In this document: piece by piece, positions 10,385-18,117 of the stretch
How positions within the stretch are numbered: the first letter of the stretch is position 1
Layout: every line of letters begins with the position of its first letter
DNA from: Winogradskyella pelagia
GTDB taxonomy: Bacteria; Bacteroidota; Bacteroidia; Flavobacteriales; Flavobacteriaceae
Direction of reading: 5' to 3'
DNA length: 64,000 nt
Assembly (NCBI RefSeq): GCF_017581965.1
Contig: NZ_JAGEVF010000001.1
Coordinates: forward strand, 372,001 to 436,000
Notes under the pieces: generated by a model
What the model was told of the DNA's origin: nothing
The model's database searches: none
The model's input: the letters and a program-made list of their open reading frames with translations, nothing else
Position numbers and translations under genes: made by a program

Positions 10385-11326
10385 TTAGATGACAAACTTA
10401 TTACTAATAGATTTGTTGTGGTGCACATTATACATCACTTCTGCAAATAAATTAGCACAGCTTATTACTCTTAATTTTTTACTATCCTTTGTCAAAGGAA
10501 TTGAGTTGGTAACAATAAGTTCTTCAAGTGCAGATTTTTCTAATTTTTCATAGGCATCACCCGAGAGTATAGGGTGAGTACATATAGCACGGACACTTTT
10601 AGCACCACGTTCCATCATAAGGTCAGCAGCTTTTGTTAATGTACCAGCAGTATCCACCATATCATCAACTAAAACCACGTTTTTACCGGTGACGTCACCG
10701 ATTAATTCCATATGCGAAATTACATTGGCCTTGGCTCTTTGCTTGTAACAGATAACAACGTCGCTTTGTAGTGCTTTTGAATAGGTGTAAGCTCTTTTAG
10801 AACCTCCCATATCTGGTGATGCAATAGTTAGATTATCGAGATTTAAACTTTTCAGATAAGGTAAAAACACGGTTGACGCGAATAAGTGATCAACAGGTTT
10901 TTCAAAGAAACCTTGAATTTGATCGGCATGTAAGTCCATTGTTATAATTCGCGTGGCACCTGCAGCTTCTAACATTTTTGCTACAAGTTTAGCTGCAATT
11001 GGAACTCTAGGCTTATCCTTTCTGTCTTGTCTTGCCCATCCGAAGTAGGGCATAACAGCTGTGATATGCCTAGCCGAGGCTCGTTTAGCAGCATCAATCA
11101 TTAACAGCATTTCCATTAAATTCTTTGGACCAGGATGTGTAGAGCCAATAATAAAAATGCGTGTACCACGGATAGATTCTTCATAAGATGGTTGAAACTC
11201 ACCATCACTGTAGGTTGAGGTAATAACATTACCTAATTTAACACCATATGCGGCTGCAATTTCTTCTGCAAGATATTGACTTTGCGAGCATGTAAAAATC
11301 TTGGCTTCAGCTGGTTCGTGTGGCAT
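10385..11326 (-). CDS. prs: Ribose-phosphate pyrophosphokinase
   Basis: This enzyme makes PRPP from ribose 5-phosphate and ATP for purine, pyrimidine, His, Trp and NAD synthesis. At 313 residues it is family-typical. The Mg-binding segment TMDLHADQIQGFF and the PRPP loop VVLVDDMVDTAGTL are intact. A minus-strand TAATTTTG at 11372-11379 sits 46 nt upstream as a likely -7 element. The next genes on the strand are rplY and pth. Confidence 0.97.
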   Translation of the reverse strand: MPHEPAEAKIFTCSQSQYLAEEIAAAYGVKLGNVITSTYSDGEFQPSYEESIRGTRIFIIGSTHPGPKNLMEMLLMIDAAKRASARHITAVMPYFGWARQDRKDKPRVPIAAKLVAKMLEAAGATRIITMDLHADQIQGFFEKPVDHLFASTVFLPYLKSLNLDNLTIASPDMGGSKRAYTYSKALQSDVVICYKQRAKANVISHMELIGDVTGKNVVLVDDMVDTAGTLTKAADLMMERGAKSVRAICTHPILSGDAYEKLEKSALEELIVTNSIPLTKDSKKLRVISCANLFAEVMYNVHHNKSISNKFVI

Positions 11327-11467
11327 TTTTGACAGAAATTAGTTGTGTTAGTGTTAAATATAATTAGCATCCAAAATTAGAAAAATAATTTGCACGCTAA
11401 AAGATAAAAGAGAGTATTTTTAATTGGTTCACTTGAAATATTTTATATTTTTACGCTCCATAATTTT

Positions 11468-11549
11468 GCTCAAGTGGCGGAATTGGTAGACGCGCTGGAT
11501 TCAAAATCCAGTTCCTTCGGGAGTGTGGGTTCGATTCCCACCTTGAGTA
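11468..11549 (+). tRNA. tRNA-Leu (CAA)
   Basis: The 7-bp acceptor stem is GCTCAAG/CTTGAGT (one G-U pair) with discriminator A at 11549. The anticodon arm is CTGGA-TTCAAAA-TCCAG, giving anticodon CAA for UUG codons. There is a short variable arm and a T arm GTGGG-TTCGATT-CCCAC. CCA is not encoded. Confidence 0.97.
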
Positions 11550-11560
11550 CGAATAAATCA

Positions 11561-11596
11561 AAAAGCAAGCGAAAACATAAAGCTTGCTTTTTTGTT
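11561..11596 (+). terminator. Terminator of tRNA-Leu
   Basis: The stem AAAAGCAAGC/GCTTGCTTTT is followed by more T, directly downstream of the tRNA. Confidence 0.8.
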
Positions 11597-11657
11597 TTTG
11601 TAGTTTTTTGATTTTCAAAGCGACGCTTTGTGGGAACAACGACTGAATAGAAGTTAA

Positions 11658-11672
11658 TCCCACCTTGAGTAC
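11658..11672 (+). repeat. 15-nt copy of tRNA-Leu 3' end
   Basis: TCCCACCTTGAGTAC here is an exact copy of 11536-11550, the last 14 nt of tRNA-Leu plus one base. It may be an integration scar or the stub of a decayed second tRNA. There is no integrase nearby and only about 110 nt between the copies. Confidence 0.6.
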
Positions 11673-11678
11673 CCAGAC

Positions 11679-11705
11679 ATGCCTCCAATAATGGAGGCAT
11701 TTTTT
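11679..11705 (+). terminator. Second hairpin with T-tract
   Basis: The stem ATGCCTCC/GGAGGCAT is followed by six T. It lies after the partial tRNA copy and before the HupE-like gene. Confidence 0.7.
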
Positions 11706-11719
11706 ATGAATAATAATTG

Positions 11720-11727
11720 TACCTTTG
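11720..11727 (+). promoter_or_regulatory. -7 element of HupE-like gene
   Basis: TACCTTTG matches TAnnTTTG and is 22 nt before the ATG. No clear TTG at -33 is seen. Confidence 0.4.
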
Positions 11728-11749
11728 CCCTTCCCAAATATCGTAAATT

Positions 11750-12340
11750 ATGCTTGAAAATTTTTGGTTCAATGTACAATATGGTATGAACCATGTTTTA
11801 GACCCAAATGGATACGATCATGTATTGTTTTTAATGGTCTTAGCAGTGCCCTACGTGTTTAAAGATTGGAAACGTATTTTACTCTTAGTTTCCATGTTTA
11901 CCTTAGGTCACACTTTATCACTTGTCCTAGCCGCTTACGGTATTGTTAGCGTAAATGGCGCTTTGGTAGAATTTTTAATTCCAGTAACAATTCTTATTGC
12001 AGCTATATATAATGTTTTTACTGCTGGTAAAAAAGATAAAGGCAAATCTATTGGACTTCTATTTTTTGCCACGCTTTTCTTTGGATTAATACATGGCTTA
12101 GGTTTTGCGCGCGAGTTCAAAATGTTTTCTGGCCAGTCCGAGAATAAACTAGAACTTCTAATAGAATTCGCCTTAGGGATTGAGTTGGCTCAAATTATTG
12201 TAGTATTTGTAGTGCTGTTCTTTGGATTTTTATTTCAAACCTTATTCAGATTTTCTCGCCGAGATTGGGTAATGGTGTTGTCTTCTGTGGTAGTAGGGTT
12301 GGTAATTCCTATGATAGTTGGTAGCGATTTGTTAAACTAA
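11750..12340 (+). CDS. HupE/UreJ-like membrane protein
   Basis: This 196-residue protein has about six hydrophobic helices. It carries the family's conserved histidines in PNGYDHVLFLM, GHTLSLVLA and LIHGLGFAREF. HupE/UreJ proteins are linked to nickel or cobalt transport in some bacteria, but the flavobacterial branch has no hydrogenase or urease nearby here, so the substrate is unknown. Its own promoter and a following 82-nt gap make it a probable single-gene unit. Confidence 0.75.
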   Translation: MLENFWFNVQYGMNHVLDPNGYDHVLFLMVLAVPYVFKDWKRILLLVSMFTLGHTLSLVLAAYGIVSVNGALVEFLIPVTILIAAIYNVFTAGKKDKGKSIGLLFFATLFFGLIHGLGFAREFKMFSGQSENKLELLIEFALGIELAQIIVVFVVLFFGFLFQTLFRFSRRDWVMVLSSVVVGLVIPMIVGSDLLN

Positions 12341-12443
12341 GACTAAAGTTTGGTAAAACTTTAACTCTGTGCCAATTGGCTATAAAATACTATCCTTTTA
12401 TCTTCGTTAAAAGGTTGTACGTTTGTGCAAACAAAAAATTGTA

Positions 12444-12875
12444 ATGTCAGCAAAGAAACAATTACGTTATGACAAGGCTTACTTAAGAATTGCAGAAGAA
12501 TGGGGGAAATTATCCCATTGCAATCGCAAACAAGTGGGCGCTCTAATTGTTAAAGACCGAATGATTATTTCTGATGGTTATAATGGCACACCTACAGGTT
12601 TTGAAAATTATTGTGAAGACGAAGAAGGTTATACCAAATGGTATGTGCTACATGCCGAAGCTAATGCTATTTTAAAAGTAGCATCTTCAACACAATCTTG
12701 CAAAGGCGCAACTTTATATATTACATTGTCTCCATGTAAAGAATGTAGTAAGTTGATTCATCAGGCAGGAATAATCCGTGTGGTATATCAACAAGCTTAC
12801 AAGGACGACTCTGGATTACAGTTTTTAAAACGTGCAGGCATTACGTTAGACCATATAACAGATTTAAACGCTTAA
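12444..12875 (+). CDS. dCMP deaminase family protein
   Basis: This zinc enzyme is likely to deaminate dCMP to dUMP for thymidylate synthesis. The zinc site is complete: HAEAN (catalytic Glu) and PCKEC. I use the ATG at 12444 (MSAKKQLRYDKAYLRIAEEWGKL...) because the longer frame would start at a TTG inside a TACGTTTG promoter element (12418-12425). The stop TAA shares its last A with the ATG of the S41 peptidase gene, so the two are translationally coupled. A ComEB-like role is possible but not supported by context. Confidence 0.88.
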   Translation: MSAKKQLRYDKAYLRIAEEWGKLSHCNRKQVGALIVKDRMIISDGYNGTPTGFENYCEDEEGYTKWYVLHAEANAILKVASSTQSCKGATLYITLSPCKECSKLIHQAGIIRVVYQQAYKDDSGLQFLKRAGITLDHITDLNA

Positions 12876-14482
12876 TGGCTACTAAAAATAAATACATACC
12901 ACTTATTACAGGCATTGCCATCGCGGTGGGTGTTTTTATTGGTGGTAAATTAAATTTTACAGACACTTCAGATCGGTTATTTACTACTAACAGTAAAAAA
13001 GATAAGCTGAACCGATTAATTGATTATATTGATTATGAGTATGTTGATGAGGTAAATACGGATAGTATAGTTGACGTCACAGTTAATGGTATTTTAGATA
13101 ATCTTGACCCACATTCAACATATATTCCAAAAGAAGACCTGAAACGTGTCACCGAGAATATGAAAGGTGATTTCGTGGGAATCGGGATTAATTTTTACCC
13201 TTATAATGATACTATTGCAGTAATTAAACCAACTGATGGTGGACCAAGTGAGCGGGCAGGAATTATGAGAGGAGACCGTATTCTATTAGCAGATGGCGAC
13301 ACCTTGTTTGGCAGAACAATTACAAATGATTTAATAACCAAAAAACTAAAAGGCGACAAGAATACCAAAGTAAATCTTACGGTTTACAGAAAGGCAGAAA
13401 ATCGAATGTTCGATGTAGAAGTCCGCAGAGAAGATATTCCCATAAAAAGTGTTGTAGCGTCTTATATGTTAACAGATGAACTCGGTTTTATAAAAATGAA
13501 TCGATTTGCGGAGTCTTCTTTCAAAGAGTTTAAGGCGGCCTTAGAAGATTTAAAAGCTCAAGGCGCCAAAAAACTGGCTTTAGATTTAAGAGATAATCCT
13601 GGAGGCTTTTTAGGAATAGCAGAACAAATTGCAGACGAGTTCCTGGAAAAGGGAAAACTCATTTTATTTACACGAGATAAAAAAGGCAGGGAAGAATACA
13701 CCTATGCTACCAAAAGAGGAGATTTTGAACAAGGCGAACTCTTTATTTTAATGAACGAAAATTCTGCTTCAGCGAGCGAGGTCATTGCCGGAGCTCTTCA
13801 AGATAACGACAAAGGCATCATTATAGGACGGAGATCTTATGGTAAAGGATTAGTTCAAAGAGAGATGGCTTTAGGTGATGGTAGCGCGGTTCGCCTCACG
13901 GTTTCTAGATATTTTACACCAACAGGACGCTCAATACAGAGACCCTATTCAAATGGAGATAGTAGGTCTTACTACAATGATTATTTTAAAAGGCTGCGTA
14001 ATGGAGAGTTGGCCGATGAGAATAATATCAAGGTAGATGACTCCTTAAAATTTACCACGCCAAAAGGAAAGGTAGTGTATGGTGGTGGAGGTATTATTCC
14101 AGATGTTTTTGTTCCTGTTGACCGTGCTTTCGATAATGAAACTGTTAACTTCCTTAGAAGAAGAGGGCATTTTGGCCGTTTTATCTTTGAAACTTTAGAC
14201 AAAGATAGAACCCAATTTGGAGAATATTCAAAATATGATTTTATCAATAACTACGAAGTAAGTGATGATATGGTTATTCAATTTCAAGACTATGTCAATG
14301 ATAAGGAGGGTACTGATTTTAGTTTCGCAGCTTACTACAGCCAATTGCGCAGACTTATAAAAGCTACTTTAGGAAATCAATTATTTGACGATAATGCTTT
14401 TGAAGAAATCCTGAATAAGGATGATATGATGGTGCAAGAAGTTATTTTATTGAGTACTGAATATCCTAATTTTAAACAGTAA
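12875..14482 (+). CDS. S41 family C-terminal processing peptidase
   Basis: This 535-residue Tsp/CtpA-type serine protease acts in the periplasm on protein C-termini. An N-terminal hydrophobic segment (ITGIAIAVGVFIGGKL) anchors or exports it. A PDZ domain spans about residues 85-175 (KPTDGGPSERAGIMRGDRIL). The Ser-Lys dyad is S299 in NSASASEV and K324 in RSYGKGLVQ. Its start overlaps the stop of the dCMP deaminase gene by one base. Its end overlaps the convergent FAD protein gene by 11 bp. Confidence 0.95.
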   Translation: MATKNKYIPLITGIAIAVGVFIGGKLNFTDTSDRLFTTNSKKDKLNRLIDYIDYEYVDEVNTDSIVDVTVNGILDNLDPHSTYIPKEDLKRVTENMKGDFVGIGINFYPYNDTIAVIKPTDGGPSERAGIMRGDRILLADGDTLFGRTITNDLITKKLKGDKNTKVNLTVYRKAENRMFDVEVRREDIPIKSVVASYMLTDELGFIKMNRFAESSFKEFKAALEDLKAQGAKKLALDLRDNPGGFLGIAEQIADEFLEKGKLILFTRDKKGREEYTYATKRGDFEQGELFILMNENSASASEVIAGALQDNDKGIIIGRRSYGKGLVQREMALGDGSAVRLTVSRYFTPTGRSIQRPYSNGDSRSYYNDYFKRLRNGELADENNIKVDDSLKFTTPKGKVVYGGGGIIPDVFVPVDRAFDNETVNFLRRRGHFGRFIFETLDKDRTQFGEYSKYDFINNYEVSDDMVIQFQDYVNDKEGTDFSFAAYYSQLRRLIKATLGNQLFDDNAFEEILNKDDMMVQEVILLSTEYPNFKQ

Positions 14483-15083
14483 TCTTATCGTGTACTTTGG
14501 TATGCTTGCCGTTATTCCAAAGTGTTAAAATATCTGTTGCGACTTGAGCTCCACTTCCAGCGGCTATTGAAAATTGACTGCGCCAACCAGCCAAAGTCCC
14601 TGCAACGTACAAATTATCTACTATCTTATGATCTGTATTATTAAGCCAAATACGATTTTTTTCTAAAGCGGCTTTAGGGTGCGGTTCAATATAGGGCTCA
14701 AGACCTTTAATGGTCATTAGATTTGTATAGCCTACAGCTATCACCGCCGTTTCCGTGCTGTACTTATTTTTATTGGTTTCAACTATAAACCCATTAGAAT
14801 AAGGTTCTATGGATTTCACTTTCTCCTTTTCAATTTGGATAACATGAGGATATAAATCTTGTAACTGTTGTTTTCCATTATCTAAAATATCCTTTCCTAA
14901 TGTGCTAGGCGAAAGTCCAAGAACATTATTAAAAAGTGCATTTTGAAGGTGCGAGGATTTTTGATGCATAATAATGCCAATGGATTTGCCTTTAGCATAT
15001 TCTTTATGCTGAGCTGACCCCAGAATTAAGGCACAAGACATACCTGCCGCTCCACCACCGATGATTAAGGCATCAAAATTCAT
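14472..15083 (-). CDS. Half-size FAD-binding protein, thioredoxin reductase-like
   Basis: The 203-residue protein starts with a dinucleotide-binding motif (ALIIGGGAAGMSCALILG) and ends with the FAD-contacting LYVAGTLAG of the TrxB family. It is about 100 residues shorter than TrxB: the NADPH domain and its CxxC are absent, so it is not a disulfide reductase of the normal type. Frame and codon use look intact, which argues for a genuine short family rather than decay. The end of the upstream 67-residue membrane protein overlaps its start by 4 nt (ATGA), so the pair is coupled. Confidence 0.75.
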   Translation of the reverse strand: MNFDALIIGGGAAGMSCALILGSAQHKEYAKGKSIGIIMHQKSSHLQNALFNNVLGLSPSTLGKDILDNGKQQLQDLYPHVIQIEKEKVKSIEPYSNGFIVETNKNKYSTETAVIAVGYTNLMTIKGLEPYIEPHPKAALEKNRIWLNNTDHKIVDNLYVAGTLAGWRSQFSIAAGSGAQVATDILTLWNNGKHTKVHDKITV

Positions 15084-15283
15084 TTGCGCTTATTTTGAAG
15101 AGTCTCTATCTTTTTTGATAGTCTTAAAATCTGTAATAAAATAATGGCACAAAATCCTGCAATTATAGTTAAAACCGCCGTATAACTTTCGCCCTCTAAA
15201 AGCGCGTTGAAGTTAAGCTTGGTGGCATTGAAAATAATAAGCCCAAGGGCCAATAGTGTTAGAATAAGTGTTGCAATCTTCAT
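15080..15283 (-). CDS. Small two-helix membrane protein
   Basis: This 67-residue protein has hydrophobic segments at about 3-20 and 36-55 and a basic tail (LSKKIETLQNKRK). No family is recognised. Its stop overlaps the start of the FAD protein gene, suggesting it could tether or assist that protein; this is inference from position only. Confidence 0.6.
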   Translation of the reverse strand: MKIATLILTLLALGLIIFNATKLNFNALLEGESYTAVLTIIAGFCAIILLQILRLSKKIETLQNKRK

Positions 15284-15344
15284 AAATCTACAGTTCGTTT
15301 GTGCAAAGATAAAGCTTGAAATTGGTACTAGGAAATAGTCGTTG

Positions 15345-15980
15345 TTAAACCAAAAGTGCTTTTATATTGTGTGCGAATAATTTAACTGCAATGGCCAATA
15401 AAATAACCCCAAATACTTTTCTAATGATTTTAATACCATTCCCACCAATAACACGTTCTATTTTAGCGGAAGTTTTAAGAACTATATAAATAACTATTAC
15501 GTTGGCAATAACGGCAACAATAATATTTTCAATTGCAAATTCAGCTCGTAGGGAGAGCAGTGTTGTTAAACTGCCTGGCCCTGCAATTAAGGGAAAGGCT
15601 AGAGGAAAAACAGAGGCCGTTAGGGCGTTGTGGTCATCATCTTTGTAAAGGGTTATACCTAAAACCATTTCAAGCGCAATGAAAAAGATAACAAAAGCAC
15701 CTGCAACAGCAAAAGAGTTGACATCAACACCGATAAGACTTAAAATACTTTTACCTAAAAAGAGAAATAATATCATTATAACACCCGCAATGAGTGAAGC
15801 TTTTTCACTCTGAATGTGTCCCACTTTTTTCCTTAAATCAATGATTATAGGGATATTGCCTATAATATCTATGACGGCAAAAAGGACCATAAATGCAGTA
15901 AATATTTCTTTAAAATTCAGTTGCATTATCATGCTTTTTAAAATTCGCGGCAAAGGTGCGATTTCTTTACTGATTTTCAA
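15345..15980 (-). CDS. MarC family integral membrane protein
   Basis: The 211-residue protein has six hydrophobic helices, as in the MarC/UPF0056 family (FMVLFAVIDIIGNIPIIIDL, AFPLIAGPGSLTTLL). MarC was once linked to antibiotic resistance but its real function is unknown. The ATG giving MKISKEIAPLPRILKSM may be early; MIMQLNFKEIFTAFMVL at residue 17-18 is an alternative start and gives a more usual N-terminus. Confidence 0.85.
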   Translation of the reverse strand: MKISKEIAPLPRILKSMIMQLNFKEIFTAFMVLFAVIDIIGNIPIIIDLRKKVGHIQSEKASLIAGVIMILFLFLGKSILSLIGVDVNSFAVAGAFVIFFIALEMVLGITLYKDDDHNALTASVFPLAFPLIAGPGSLTTLLSLRAEFAIENIIVAVIANVIVIYIVLKTSAKIERVIGGNGIKIIRKVFGVILLAIAVKLFAHNIKALLV

Positions 15981-16004
15981 TATTAATAAACTGTAAAGTT
16001 TAGC

Positions 16005-16019
16005 TATTTTTGTCCTATG
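16005..16019 (+). promoter_or_regulatory. TATTTTTG-N4-ATG start of DUF3109 gene
   Basis: TATTTTTG at 16005-16012 matches TAnnTTTG and is 4 nt from the ATG at 16017. Transcription would begin at or next to the start codon, implying a leaderless mRNA. Confidence 0.5.
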
Positions 16020-16589
16020 TTTCAGTTAGGTAAAACACTAGTCTCAGAAGACATAATAGAAAACGATTTTGTTTGCAATCTTTCTGCATGTAAAGGCGCT
16101 TGCTGTGTTGAGGGTGATGCCGGTGCGCCCTTGGATAAGGAGGAGGTCGAGATACTAGAAGACATATATCCAAAAGTTAAACCATTTCTTCGCAAAGAAG
16201 GTATTGATGCTATTGAAGATCAAGGCACATCCATTACAACAGCCTTTGGTGAGAATGAAACCCCTCTAATTAATGGAGCAGATTGTGCTTATGTTATTTT
16301 TGATGAACACAACAAAGCATTGTGTGGCATAGAAGAAGCTTACAACCAAGGCGCTATTGATTGGAAAAAACCCGTGAGTTGCCATTTATACCCAGTTAGG
16401 ATTAAAGATTATTCAGAATTCTCTGCAGTTAATTACGATAGATGGCATATATGTAATGACGCTTGTAGTTTGGGTAAAGAACTTGAAGTCCCTATTTATA
16501 AATTTGTTAAACAAGCGCTCATTAGAAAATTTGGGCAGGATTGGTATAGCGAATTAGAAAAAGTTGCAGAAGAAAAGCTAAAGAGATAG
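16017..16589 (+). CDS. DUF3109 family cysteine-rich protein
   Basis: The 190-residue protein matches the DUF3109 family of Bacteroidota. It carries cysteine clusters NLSACKGACCVEG near the N-terminus, VSCHLYPVR in the middle and HICNDACSLG near residue 160. These fit a metal or Fe-S site similar to YkgJ-type zinc/iron-chelating domains. The function is unknown. It is likely a single-gene unit with a leaderless mRNA. Confidence 0.8.
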   Translation: MFQLGKTLVSEDIIENDFVCNLSACKGACCVEGDAGAPLDKEEVEILEDIYPKVKPFLRKEGIDAIEDQGTSITTAFGENETPLINGADCAYVIFDEHNKALCGIEEAYNQGAIDWKKPVSCHLYPVRIKDYSEFSAVNYDRWHICNDACSLGKELEVPIYKFVKQALIRKFGQDWYSELEKVAEEKLKR

Positions 16590-16941
16590 CAGAATACCAT
16601 TAGTCTTTAGGGTTAAAATAAACAAGGTGCTTCAAATTAAAAACAAGACTAAAATTTAGCAAAACAAACTCCCTTTAAACACGGTACTTTATGGCTTATT
16701 TATTAGGTTAATTCTTACAATTTACCTTCAAGAAATATAATAGTATTACATTGAAAATCAGTTAATTAAGGGCTTTTTTGAAAAAACCATTTTAATACAG
16801 GTATTTTTTTTCACTTGTTAAAAACTTGTTGACAATGTTTATAAAATAACCTTTCATTATCCTTTACATTTTTAAATCTTTGTCCGTCCCAAATCGCTCC
16901 AAAATAATTCGTTTAATAGTCACAAAAAAAGTAAAAGAAAC
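16590..16941. other. 352-nt gap upstream of nrdB
   Basis: This is AT-rich and I see no gene in it. It presumably holds the nrdBA promoter; a repeated CTTGTT (about 16814 and 16825) precedes TTGACAATG, but no clean TTG/TAnnTTTG pair is visible. I do not see a convincing NrdR box. Confidence 0.4.
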
Positions 16942-17922
16942 ATGTCGCAAGCAGTAGAGCCAATTTTAGCAGAAAACAAAGATCGTTTTGTAATTTTTCC
17001 AATTCAACACCATGATTTATGGGAGTGGTATAAGAAATCAGAGGCCAGTTTTTGGACGGCCGAAGAAATCGATCTGCATCAAGATTTAACCGATTGGGCT
17101 ACCAAATTAAATGACGACGAACGATACTTTATTAAACACATTTTAGCCTTTTTTGCTGCAAGTGATGGTATTGTTAACGAAAATTTAGCAGAGAACTTTG
17201 TAAATGAAGTACAGTATAGCGAAGCTAAATTTTTCTATGGTTTCCAAATAATGATGGAGAATATTCATAGTGAAACCTACTCGCTTCTTATTGACACTTA
17301 TGTCAAGGACGAAGTTGAAAAAGATACTTTGTTCAATGCTATTGAAAATTTCCCAGCCATAAAGAAAAAAGCAGATTGGGCTTTAAAGTGGATTGAATCG
17401 CCAAGTTTTGCCGAGCGTTTAATTGCATTTGCAGCTGTAGAAGGGATTTTCTTTTCTGGTGCATTTTGTTCAATTTTCTGGTTAAAGAAAAGAGGATTAA
17501 TGCCGGGATTAACATTTTCAAATGAATTAATATCTAGAGATGAGGGTGTACACTGTGATTTTGCTGTTCACTTGCATAATAACCATTTGGTAAATAAAGT
17601 GCCTAAAGAGCGTATAAGAGAAATCATCATTGATGCGCTTAACATTGAAAGAGAATTTATCACAGAATCATTGCCAGCAAGCTTAATAGGTATGAATTCT
17701 AAATTAATGACCCAATACTTAGAGTTTGTTACAGATAGACTTTTAGGAGAGCTGGGATGTGAAAAAGAGTACAACTCATCAAATCCATTTGATTTTATGG
17801 ATATGATATCGCTTCAAGGAAAAACCAATTTCTTTGAGAAGCGCGTTTCAGAATATCAAAAAGCCGGAGTGCTAAATAAGGAAGAGGAGAAAGATAAATT
17901 TACTTTCGACGCTGACTTTTAA
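16942..17922 (+). CDS. nrdB: Ribonucleotide reductase class Ia, small subunit
   Basis: This subunit carries the di-iron centre and tyrosyl radical that start reduction of ribonucleotides to deoxyribonucleotides. At 326 residues it is typical. Iron ligand segments are seen in [15 protein letters not shown] (E, H and the radical-type Tyr) and in [13 protein letters not shown] and [11 protein letters not shown]. It precedes nrdA by 195 nt, the small-before-large order usual in Flavobacteriaceae. Confidence 0.96.
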   Translation: MSQAVEPILAENKDRFVIFPIQHHDLWEWYKKSEASFWTAEEIDLHQDLTDWATKLNDDERYFIKHILAFFAASDGIVNENLAENFVNEVQYSEAKFFYGFQIMMENIHSETYSLLIDTYVKDEVEKDTLFNAIENFPAIKKKADWALKWIESPSFAERLIAFAAVEGIFFSGAFCSIFWLKKRGLMPGLTFSNELISRDEGVHCDFAVHLHNNHLVNKVPKERIREIIIDALNIEREFITESLPASLIGMNSKLMTQYLEFVTDRLLGELGCEKEYNSSNPFDFMDMISLQGKTNFFEKRVSEYQKAGVLNKEEEKDKFTFDADF

Positions 17923-18117
17923 TTGGGTTTAGTCTTAATAAGGCTAAAAAAACCCAATGCCCTTTCTGTCCCAAACCTAATATTGTGGCAGATTCAAAAA
18001 CAATTAATTAATCTAATCAAAGTAGGTGCTTGTCCTGCAACGGGAGAGGTGTCTGCTCTAACTAACTAACGCCATGCTGAATTGGTGTATTCAGTAGGTA
18101 AATAAATTAAATAACGT
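17923..18117 (+). other. Structured nrdB-nrdA spacer
   Basis: The 195-nt spacer holds a hairpin just after the nrdB stop (TTGGGTTT at 17923-17930 with AAACCCAA at 17950-17957, inner arm AGTCTT/AAGGCT). A second hairpin, CTGAAT-TGGTGT-ATTCAG, is at 18077-18094. Neither has a T-tract. They could stabilise or attenuate the transcript; a separate nrdA promoter is also possible. Confidence 0.4.

Noticed and set aside
11451..11700. Minus-strand frames of about 70 codons across tRNA-Leu
   Set aside because: They read the complement of a certain tRNA and its terminators.
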